DNA of 35,247 nt from Phoronis australis (Eukaryota > Phoronida > Phoronidae): the NCBI GenBank assembly GCA_002633005.1, contig NMRA01000586.1, positions 46,844-82,090 on the forward strand. Reading direction: 5' to 3'. A program made the position numbers and the translations under genes. Under the pieces are notes generated by a model. It searched no databases and was not told the origin of the DNA. It worked only from the letters and a program-made list of their open reading frames with translations. Of this stretch, positions 1 through 7,929 are shown in pieces. Position 1 is the first letter of the stretch, and each line of letters begins with the position of its first letter.

Positions 1-453
1 AACATGTTTTGTCAACATTTTGGCTAAGTTTCATTCTCATAACAGTGGGGGCAGATTTGGTACAGCAGTGTACTGAACACAACCTCAAAATGGCATAACG
101 GGGGGCAGTGTAGTAAAACTACTAAATGAGGGTGGTAAATCGGAATCGTGTTTCAAGACATCTGTGTAACAATCTACAGGCACCACTAAACAATGCCAAG
201 TGAATAATAAATCAATAGCTTTCATTCAAGGAAAAATCTGAACAGTTAAAACTGGACAGTTTTTATACCGTGAAAACATGGCTGCGAAGCCGCAAAATGT
301 GTTTGAGCCTATAACTTTAGAAAAACGCAACATTTTCAAGAAATATTTTACCGCTGTTTAAAGATCCCATAGGACTACCTATGTGCCAAATTTGGTGAAA
401 ATCGGCTGACCCCCACCTTGCCGCTCATGGCTGGTGCTCTCGTGGACTAGTAC
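1..453 (+). repeat. Dispersed repeat, copy 1 (cut by window start)
   Basis: This block is nearly identical to 10479-10931. About ten differences are visible by eye over 453 bases, including one single-base indel. Both copies end with the same tail (ctcgtggactagtactt) and then diverge. The window begins inside this copy, so its left end is unknown; the sequence just before copy 2 (about 10260-10478) may belong to the element. No open frame of note lies within it. The high similarity means recent spread or a recent duplication. The family is not recognised. Confidence 0.85.
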
Positions 454-882
454 TTAATAAAATTACGAAAAGGTGTAATTGAGTGGAAAATATGTCTAGG
501 ATAACCAACCAACCTTATTTTAGCTCAAAATGACATGGAAAAAGGTTGCCTTCGCCTTAAATAGCTCATTTTAGGGCGCTATCCTTGTCACGGAAATAGT
601 TCCACGAGTGGCTACCAAAGGCCCAGCTCTACTTAAAGTCCAATACCCACACGTTGTTAGCCCTTATTACATGGTTAGAGGATGTTATAAGGATCCAAGA
701 AGTACCTACCTCATAACTAATACACAATCCGTAACCGAATAAAGTTTAAATAAACGCGCCTCTCACGATTCGAACCCGAAGAACACACCGCCATTTTGAA
801 CTTACCGCGCACCCGGAAGTACAATTCATTCAGGAACAAAGAACAAATGCTCTAATACATTTACAACGACTTATTTCAACCT
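454..882. other. Non-coding stretch without a recognisable gene
   Basis: No convincing reading frame. A pol III B-box-like sequence (ggttcgaat) lies on the minus strand at 768-776, but no A box or cloverleaf accompanies it. Confidence 0.4.
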
Positions 883-1600
883 ATGCCTACCACCAACATC
901 TACGGTCCTGCAGACAATACCAACGACACCATGAAAAAAGTCAAACACAACAGAAGGTTCCGTAGACAAATCACCAAGAAAACAATAACCAGCGTAACAA
1001 ACAACTTATCAAACCATAACTTAACTGATAGCGAGTTTACCCTACTTTCTAAAGGACTAAACTTCTGTCCTACCAAAACTAATATTGACAAAGACGAATT
1101 ACTCATTGATATTATACTTTCGCTAGACGTCTTAGATTGGCAACATATTTTGACAATCCCACCAAAGATGAAAACGAGAACTCCCCCTTAGAAATTAACC
1201 CTTTCAAGAAAAAAACAATTGGAATCCACCCAAAAGTCAAAACCATGCCCTCCAAAGTTACATTGAAGCAATTACTAATGACTTCATGAATTACAAAAGC
1301 ATAACTACAAATATAATATTACTAAGTTCGAAAAAGATGCCCTCACAAGTCTCGATAAAAACAAAGAAATCATAATTAAACCAGCTGATAAAGGATCAGC
1401 AGTTGTTATAATGGACAAGCAGAAATATATTGACGAGGCTCTCCGACAACTTAATGACACAGCATACTTCAAACTTTTAGATAATAACCCCAACGCAAAA
1501 CATATCAACCTTATAACTAAAACTATTTTGAATGCTTTCCACTTAGGTCACATTGTTAAAGACACCAAAACTACCTCATTCCTAATGATGCTCAACTTTT
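883..1600 (+). pseudogene. Penelope-like element reverse transcriptase, N-terminal fragment, frameshifted
   Basis: Two frame-1 pieces carry signatures of the region before the RT fingers in Penelope-like elements. The first contains NLSNHNLTDSEFTLLSKGLNF followed by CPT (883-1150). The second contains IIIKPADKGSAVVIMD then YIDEALRQL (about 1312-1550). Between them the frame changes near 1145 and again near 1240, with the linking NPFKKK motif in another frame, so the gene is dead. Similarity stops near 1600, before the LPKIHK motif and the catalytic palm with its aspartate pair. The rest of the RT is missing. PLE polymerases act at nuclear DNA by target-primed reverse transcription. It may be part of the same element as the GIY-YIG fragment at 4791-5100, split by other repeats, or a separate copy. 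Confidence 0.8.
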
Positions 1601-1809
1601 ATCAATTCAATTTATTTTTATTTTATTTAAATTTGCAATTGGTTTTGAGTAAAAGCATATTATTTGACAAAATAGCTCGGCTTTTCTTAAACGGTCACGA
1701 CCTCCGACCCCGGGACTCTGACATAGAAAGTAGATACCAAGCCGAGGCGAGTGGAGAAAGGTAACTCGATCGATTCATTACAATGTTTTTCGTTTAGTAT
1801 GTGGTATAA
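1601..1809. other. AT-rich spacer after the PLE fragment
   Basis: The PLE similarity is lost here and no further domain motif is seen. A GC-rich patch at about 1695-1755 interrupts otherwise AT-rich sequence. Confidence 0.4.
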
Positions 1810-1960
1810 ATAGATTATTACATGTTCTCAGCCGTTATCCCCCTTATCGTCAGCCCTCGTGGTTGTTGTAGAACTACCACCCTCGGGGTTAACGCCCCTC
1901 GGGCGATAATTCTCGAAAATCCACTCGGGCGCTACATAACGGGAAATAACGATTTCGCCA
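1810..1960. repeat. Foldback repeat with GC-rich arms
   Basis: The arm at about 1835-1872 (gttatcccccttatcg then ccctcgtgg) pairs imperfectly with the reverse complement of about 1915-1955 (gttatttcccgttatg then cccgagtgg). A second short hairpin lies between them. This looks like a small foldback or MITE-type element. No coding potential is seen. Confidence 0.5.
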
Positions 1961-2097
1961 GGTAATAATATATAAATGTGTAAATATCTTTTTTCAGTGA
2001 GGCGTGGAATATGTTGCAAATAGTTTATCCCGTTCAATCCGCCATCTTTTTGATCACATCACGTGACCTAATGTATATAAGTCCGCAAAGACTTCTG

Positions 2098-2169
2098 CCC
2101 CCGACCGGGACTCGAACACAGGACCTTCTGCTAACCGTGCAGACGCTCTAGCCACTGAGCCATCGGGAA
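2098..2169 (-). tRNA. tRNA-like cloverleaf (tRNA pseudogene or head of a tRNA-derived SINE)
   Basis: The minus strand folds as a 72-nt tRNA. The acceptor stem is TTCCCGA with TCGGGGG (seven pairs, two G-T), the D stem is GCTC/GAGC, the anticodon stem is TCTGC/GCAGA, and the T stem has one mismatch around loop TTCGAGT. A box (TGGCTCAGTGG) and B box (GTTCGAGTCC) fit pol III promoters. The loop ACGGTTA would place GGT (Thr) as anticodon, but position 33 is C where functional tRNAs have U. A SINE head or pseudogene is therefore likelier than a working tRNA-Thr. No terminal CCA is encoded. Confidence 0.6.
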
Positions 2170-2765
2170 CACTGCTCAGACACAGAAATCCAATTGCACT
2201 TGGTATTGGGCATCTGTGTCTGCCCTGCGGTCAAGGGTTGTTGATTGGGTTTCAGAACAATCCCACATATCATGGTGGCAATTTTCATTAAAATCTGTCA
2301 ATCAATTGTGTATATAAGAAATTTTGCGGGAACGCCCTTCCTCCAAAATTCAGAGAAGTCTTATCCCTGGGCCAGGGCTGGTGCAGATTGAAAAGCCTGT
2401 TGATACTGTACACACTTGAGCCACGGGTGTTGGAGATATTGAGAGAACTAGACAAGAAGGAAGCCGGACAGGATGGTCCGGGGGGGGGCTCTGGAGTGAC
2501 ATATTCCTCGCCATAAGGACTGGTTCCCGCAAATTGTCGTCACGTACCCTTGTGTCAACTTTCATTGAAATCCATCATGCGCATACCTCGATATCATCCG
2601 TAGGCTCGCGCCAGCCACTCGCCTGCTCGCAATTGGCGAATTCTCAGCGGCACTGGCGATGGTAGAGCTAAGTTCGTTCGCCAACTTAGTGAATGTTTTC
2701 TCAACTTGACAATACAAGAGCCACGCGGAGCGTTGAAATGCGCCCACGAATGAATCGCAAACGGT
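2170..2765. other. Degenerate repeat fragments, no gene
   Basis: No supported gene. The stretch at about 2525-2575 (gcaaattgtcgtcacg, then caactttcattgaaatc) resembles about 13240-13290, suggesting two diverged copies of one repeat. A run of nine G lies near 2480. Confidence 0.4.
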
Positions 2766-4400
2766 GTGCTTTTAGGGTTATTTATTTGCATCACAAAAAT
2801 GGCCACTAGAGGGTGCAAAAACGAACAATCCATCCAAAAACTGGAACATATGCCATATTTCATAAAAATCTGTCAAGGAACTTCAGAGAAACAATGGAAA
2901 ACAGAACATAATGAAATTGCCACTGGTGGGCACAGCATACATTCGATCCGCCTGAAAGTCGTCGTCTGTTATCTTCATATAAATTCACTTACTAAATGCA
3001 ATAAAGATCCTACAATGGGTTTTGAGATACAGCTATGGGCAAAAACAAAACAAAACTATCAATACGAGGCGCCACCGTAGTCAGTCGCCATCATCAAACG
3101 TTCTCTTCACACTGAAAACATATAGGCCAATTTTTAAAACCACCCCTTGAATGATTTGGTGGATCGAGGGGTGGACGCCAAAAACAGGATTCGAAAACAA
3201 TAAAAATGGCCACTACTTGGCGCGAAATACCTCGATTCCATCCAAAAACAGGATGATAGCGTCATCTCAGCAATAGATGCCCATATTCCAAATTCTATGA
3301 AAATCTGTTGTGGACCTTTGAAGATAAATACTGGTAAACGTAAAAAAATAAAATTGCCACTAGGGGGCACACCAGTAGTCAGATCCGTCCGAAAGTCGTC
3401 GTCGTCCGTTGTCAACATCACATAAACACACTTGCTATATTAAATAAAGATCCTGCAAACGGTTTAGGGGATACAGCCATGAGCGCAAAAACGCAAAATT
3501 GCCACTAGGAGGCGCCACAGTTGTTGAACTCATCGGAAAATCGTCGTCAGCCGTACACTTCATAGTAAAAACATACATGACGAGTGGACGCCAAAAGCAG
3601 ACTAGAAAACAGTAAAAATGGCCACTAGATGGCGCACACTAGGTCGAATCCATCTGGAAACGGAGAGATAGCGTCACCTCATGTATGCCAAATTTTATGA
3701 AAATACGTTGAGTACCTTTGAACAAACAGAGGTAAACGTAAAAAAAATAAAATTGCCACGAGGTGGCACACCAGTATTCGGATCTGTCCGAAAGTTGTCG
3801 TCATCCATTGTCAACATCATATAAATACACTTACTAAATTTAGATCCTGCAAACGCTTTAGGCGATTATAGCCACAGGTGCAAAAAACAGAACTGCCACT
3901 ACGAGGCGCCACAGTTGTCGAAATCGTCGGAAAATCATGGTCAGTCGTCCACTTCATAGTAAAAACATACGTGCCAATTTTCACAATCATCCCTTCAGCA
4001 GTTTGGTTGATAAAGTGGTGAACACAAAAACAGACTTGAAAACAGTAAAAATGGCCACTAGGTGGCGCAAACTACGTCGATTCCATCCGAAAACGAGAGG
4101 ATACCGTCGTCTCACAAATAGATGCCTATATGCCGAATTTTGTGAAAATATGTTGAAAACCTTTGAAGATACAGAGGTAAACGTACAAAACTAAAATTGC
4201 CACTAGGGGGCACACACCGGTAGTCGGATCCGTCCGAAACTTCGCTCATGCCGTTCCATCTATAAAAGGAACACGTGCAAAATTTCATGAACATACGTCA
4301 ACCGGTGTTGGAGATAGAATAGCGGACGCCAGACGCTGGACGGACAACGGACGGACGCGGCCTGTACAGAGATGACGGCATAATGCGTACACATATAAAT
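2766..4400 (+). repeat. Tandem array of about 410-430 bp units with repeated CTCF-like cores
   Basis: The anchor aaaatggccact recurs near 2797, 3204, 3615 and 4047, giving periods of roughly 407, 411 and 432 bp; the fourth unit is partial. Complete units hold related sub-blocks, one starting aaaatggccacta and others starting aaaattgccacta, followed by shared text (gatccgtccgaaagtcgtc; cacttactaaat; gatcctgcaaacg). The right end is rich in ggacggac near 4330-4360. Ten ccact-type cores in one orientation match or nearly match the CTCF consensus CCASYAGRKGGCRS: 2803, 2920, 3210, 3357, 3502, 3622, 3756, 3896, 4055 and 4200. Those at 3357, 3622, 4055 and 4200 match fully. Open frames in the array are incidental. 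Probably a non-autonomous element or local satellite. Confidence 0.8.
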
Positions 4401-4632
4401 ACGTGGCCTCATAAAAAACTAATTTAGGGAAAAGCTATTCGCGTGTCGCCTCACACTCCACTTGAATGGAGTGGCGCCCCAAACGACATTTTTACTTCGA
4501 TTCAGAGTTGGTAAGGGGGATTCCCCTCACCCTCTGAAGAAAAAATTGTAATGTACATAAAAAAGGTCTTTTCCTTGTATTATATTTAGCACACTGTTTG
4601 CTCACATTTTATTTAGGCCAGAACAGAAGCAC
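4401..4632. other. Spacer between array and PLE remnant
   Basis: No gene seen. Contains a short GC-rich patch and an AT-rich run ending in ttattatatttag near 4590. Confidence 0.3.
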
Positions 4633-4735
4633 GAACTTTAAAATTAGCGCGTAAGTAAATAACGACATATCTATCCAATCCAACGTTTTGGTTTATTCCA
4701 CTAAACCATTGTCAAGGAAACAGTTCACCAACTCA
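4633..4735 (-). repeat. Left inverted repeat arm of PLE remnant
   Basis: Reverse complement of 5186-5288. Shared landmarks are attagcgcgtaagtaaataa at the outer end and ccattgtcaaggaaacagtt at the inner end. The core gaaac of the right arm is changed to aaaac here. Confidence 0.85.
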
Positions 4736-4790
4736 ATCCAGGGCACCTTCGGATGTTTGTCATGGGCATGAACTGAAGAAAGTATTTCTC

Positions 4791-5100
4791 AATCTCCCCT
4801 ATTTAGGTAATAGTAGTAGTGTAGTCGAGAAGCAGATCAAGAGAATGCTTGGAACTAGTGACTAGTGACTGTGAACAGTTTTACATTGGAATGACGAACA
4901 GGGTTCTTAGCATAAGAGTAAAAGAACACTGTAAAGACACACACAGTGCCGTTCTCAATCATTCCTTGACAATTGCTCTGGTGTTCAGATACTAGACAAG
5001 GATAATGCCACCCTCAGGCTCCTCATAAAGGAGACTATGCATATAAGGTTGAATCATGCTGAGCGTTACTTCAATAGAAACATTAGTTCGTTTGAGCTCC
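4791..5100 (+). pseudogene. PLE C-terminal region with GIY-YIG endonuclease, internally deleted and frameshifted
   Basis: The frame opens with LPYLGNSSSVVEKQIKRM, which matches the end of the PLE reverse transcriptase, and then meets a stop. It jumps directly to CEQFYIGMTNRVLSIRVKEH, the GIY-YIG catalytic strand-turn-helix. The segment normally between them (zinc-finger-like linker and VVY strand) is missing. After SAVLNHS the frame shifts once, then continues as ILDKDNATLRLLIKET and NRNISSFEL, the family's usual C-terminal end with the catalytic glutamate helix. In PLEs this nuclease nicks target DNA for priming. Dead by deletion, stop and frameshift. Confidence 0.8.
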
Positions 5101-5185
5101 AACTGTTTTGATTCCTGGTCTCTCCCCTCACAATGCACTTTGAGGTGTACCTGTGCAGTCTCTTCTCTACCTGTGTCGCTTGTTT

Positions 5186-5288
5186 TGAGTTTGTGAACTG
5201 TTTCCTTGACAATGGTTCAGTGAAATAAACCGAAACGTTGGCCTGCACAGATATGTCGTTATTTACTTACGCGCTAATTTTATGGTTC
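5186..5288 (+). repeat. Right inverted repeat arm of PLE remnant
   Basis: Pairs with 4633-4735. The hammerhead-like motif lies at 5204-5236: ccttgacaat, stem ggtt (5214-5217) with aacc (5228-5231), then gaaac. Confidence 0.85.
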
Positions 5289-6247
5289 ACACTGTTTGGG
5301 AAACTAAACAAAAAATAGAAAGTTTGTTCCATTCAGGATGTGTGTATTGTCACTAGACTGAAAAAATCAAGATCTGTAAATCTTTGTAGTAAGATAATCT
5401 GTGTAGAGTTGCATGTTAGACAGATAATCCACAGCATGAGTACAGGACTTGATGTATCTTGAAGCTCTCAAAAGAGAAGTCTACTACTTTAATGCCGTTG
5501 AGAGACCATTTAAGATTATCAGAAGACAATGAAGTTGCATCCGAAAGGACATGAAAAATATATCCTAGAGTACATGTCTAAAATTCATTACATCGCACAG
5601 AACTGCAATTTACAAGTCTATACTGAACAAGACCATATCCTCAACAAATTCACAACTCGAGCCCACCAGTGCTCAACAGGGGCAAAAATCTCCGCTGGAA
5701 ACTAGGAGTGACAGCATATGTGTTCTCGCGCTTGTATACCTGGACTTGGCTTCATAGAAGATCGTGACCAAAAAAAACGTCAAAACTCCGTATCTGAATT
5801 TGGCATTTGCATTTTTACGTTTCTAAACGTTTTCTCCGAGCGCTTTACTCGTAAATTTCAAGTCGTTTGGCTACGAGCGTCGCCAGTGGTTGCCGGGGAC
5901 ATCGTAGTTCTTAAGTATCAGTCCATGGATCCACCGACCACAGTACAGCCAACATGCGGCAAGATGGGGGGTCAACCATTCAGATCCATGTTTAGTCTGA
6001 TAAATCACATTAGGGATGAGAGAAAATGGGTGAAGTATGACACCACAAAGTTTGGTGGTTTAGGAGATACAAGGGAAGTGTTCTGGGGGGCAAAATGAGG
6101 CAATTTCTGGGTGTGGAATGAGTCATTTTTGACCAAATTTTCTACTCCAGTTTCTGCTTCAAACAGAATCGTTTCTGAACAATTTTGATATCACATGATA
6201 GGTTCATGATCAATGTCAATAAAAACGGCACCGACACTGCAATATCG
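5289..6247. other. Unassigned region with one 126-codon open frame
   Basis: An open frame on the plus strand at 5718-6098 starts with ATG (MCSRACIPGLGFIED) and ends at TGA. It has no domain I recognise, no signal peptide and no flanking splice signals that fit. It may be chance or the remnant of an element. The rest of the stretch shows nothing coding. Confidence 0.25.
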
Positions 6248-6261
6248 GTTACCATGGTAAC
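6248..6261. promoter_or_regulatory. Perfect RFX X-box palindrome
   Basis: GTTACCATGGTAAC is a perfect 14-bp palindrome and fits the symmetrical X-box (GTNRCC, short spacer, RGYAAC) bound by RFX factors, often found in promoters of ciliary genes. No first exon can be assigned next to it, so its role is unproven. Confidence 0.45.
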
Positions 6262-6848
6262 ACTGGAACTGTTTCCGTGGAGGTACGTTTCCGTCTTGTG
6301 AAAAACCAGCAGTAAGCTGTACCCTTATAGCGAAGCTGCCCCCACGAGAAAACTAAAAATAATAACATGAACATGTAGAAGACTCCATGCCCTTGAAATT
6401 AATACAATAAAAACTTTGTCAGCCCTTCAGGCAGGCTTGGTAATAGGTGTCTGAATTTCACTATTTTCAGACCGCGTATGTGTATTTGTCATGTTAAACC
6501 AGTCACTAGTTGTGCGCCGTTTCTACGCATTAATATGCCGTGGTATAATACAACAATTAAAACAATTGGTTTGCTTAAATGTTTTTAATTAATTTTAAGG
6601 ACACTAGCATTTCCCAATAAAATATGAAATTATACTAAATTTGTTCATCCAATTCGTCTGAATACCAAACTAAAGCTTACAATGCGTTAGTTGAATGATG
6701 GCTGACCTAAAGTGCGGGTTTGCGAATTTATCCATTTATCTGCCACTGCCAGTCGCATCAAATGTGGTATTTCTACAAATTGCGGAGAGAAACAACTTTG
6801 GAAACTCTAGGGAAATGCACAAGGTATAGAGCGAGACATTTGACCGCC
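6262..6848. other. No gene seen
   Basis: AT-rich sequence without a supported reading frame. Confidence 0.3.
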
Positions 6849-7034
6849 TTATAAGAGTACGTGGAGCTGATGTGGAGGTGGAACGTGTCCTCCTGAGTAG
6901 TCTGTCTCAGTGTCTGCCTCGGAGGCACTGTGTGCAGCAGGAGCTACATAATCTACCGTATTAGGTTCACTTGCCCGAATCATCGTTACAACACTCGAGG
7001 CGTCGCCAAAGACACTTAGAACATCCACTGCACA
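6849..7034 (-). CDS. Candidate terminal exon of an unknown gene
   Basis: After the sequence tttctcctctag on the minus strand, which fits a 3' splice acceptor, a frame of 61 codons stays open to TAA at 6851-6849. It begins in-frame with VDVLSVFGDASSVV and includes HSASEADTETDYSGGH. Composition (acidic, Ser/Thr-rich, varied codons) looks more like a real protein than most frames here. No family is recognised and no upstream exon was found, so this is a suggestion only. Confidence 0.3.
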   Translation of the reverse strand, partial: CAVDVLSVFGDASSVVTMIRASEPNTVDYVAPAAHSASEADTETDYSGGHVPPPHQLHVLL

Positions 7035-7545
7035 CTAGAGGAGAAATCTGATAGAGGTCTGAAAAATGACCAAAGACGTTAAGTCAAGGTTCAACGTCCT
7101 GTTCGTGTGAGCTCAGGTAGGAATCACTAAACTCCAGGGTCTGACCCTGAGGAATATTTTTAGAAGCACGTCATTCATGCAAAAATACTTTTATTGACAC
7201 ACCGTGATTGCTTATAACTTGGGCCTTATTGCTTAATCATATCTTATTCAAATGTGTTGATGTTTATGCTACTACATGTATACATTGGCATAGAAAATAG
7301 GTAGTCATCATAACTTTTCATAACAACCACCAAATGTGTAACATGACTTCTGCCCATGAACTACTTTTAGAGACTAGGGAGTATGTTTTGTCTACTAATG
7401 ATTTTCTGCGATTATGAAGTTAATTAAACATGCTAAAGCCCTCAAAAATATTGGTGTCTTCACTTTAGCTTGGTATTCATATTTTGTGAGCCAAAATGGC
7501 CACATTAAATTTAATATGTTTAATTTTCCATTAATACAATTTTAG
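7035..7545. other. No gene seen
   Basis: AT-rich sequence. It ends in a pyrimidine-containing tract and tttag that could serve as acceptor for the frame starting at 7546. Confidence 0.3.
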
Positions 7546-7929
7546 GAATCAGGAAAGGCTTATGCTGAAGAAGTGGCTTCTGCTGAAGTTGGAGACTTGC
7601 CGATTATTAGTAAAGGTTGGGTATGGAAAAGTTCACAACCAGCAAGAAGGTACCCTTCTGGGCGACTAAGTGAGGGGGCTAGAAAGAGGCCGAAAAGTCT
7701 ACTCCCGGAAGATATGTCAAAGAGAATTTGTAGCTCGAGGATCGAGTTGGGGAAAAAGTTTTTGCCAAAGATTACTGGCTTATACCACAACAGGTCCAAA
7801 CTAATTTGTTGAGATAGGCCACTTTCAGCAAATGTGGGGAAACTCGGACAGAGGAAGTGGAGTATGCATGGAAAGAGGCAATCTGCGATTGTCAAGGATG
7901 TAGCATTGTAAAAATTCAAAGGGAGGAAA
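7546..7929 (+). pseudogene. Unrecognised coding remnant, probably frameshifted
   Basis: Directly after attttag a frame opens at 7546 with ESGKAYAEEVASAEVGD, runs through GRLSEGARKRPKSLLPED, and stops at 7810-7812. In another frame just downstream, about 7817-7929, a further plausible stretch appears (TEEVEYAWKEAICDCQG, ending in TVQWLDL before a stop). This fits one coding region broken by a small indel. No domain is recognised. The 171-codon minus-strand frame across the same DNA looks like a shadow. Confidence 0.3.

Larger units (their letters stand above)
4633..5288 (+). mobile_element. Penelope-like element remnant bounded by inverted repeats
   Basis: Sequence 4633-4735 is the reverse complement, with scattered mismatches, of 5186-5288; both arms are 103 bp. 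Between them is the end of a PLE protein on the plus strand (4791-5100). PLEs are known to carry PLTR sequences in direct or inverted orientation around 5'-truncated copies, and this arrangement fits. The right arm (3' end of the element on the plus strand) carries the motif ccttgacaat, a short stem, then gaaacgttgg, resembling a decayed hammerhead ribozyme core. Confidence 0.75.

Noticed and set aside
768-776. tRNA gene from the B-box-like sequence
   Set aside because: No matching A box, and no acceptor or anticodon stem forms.
3937-4194. Open frames within the tandem array as genes
   Set aside because: They follow the repeat unit, have no domain, and are not maintained between units.
2797-4213. 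CRISPR-like array
   Set aside because: Units are over 400 bp with diverged internal text, in a eukaryotic genome; no short identical repeats with unique spacers.
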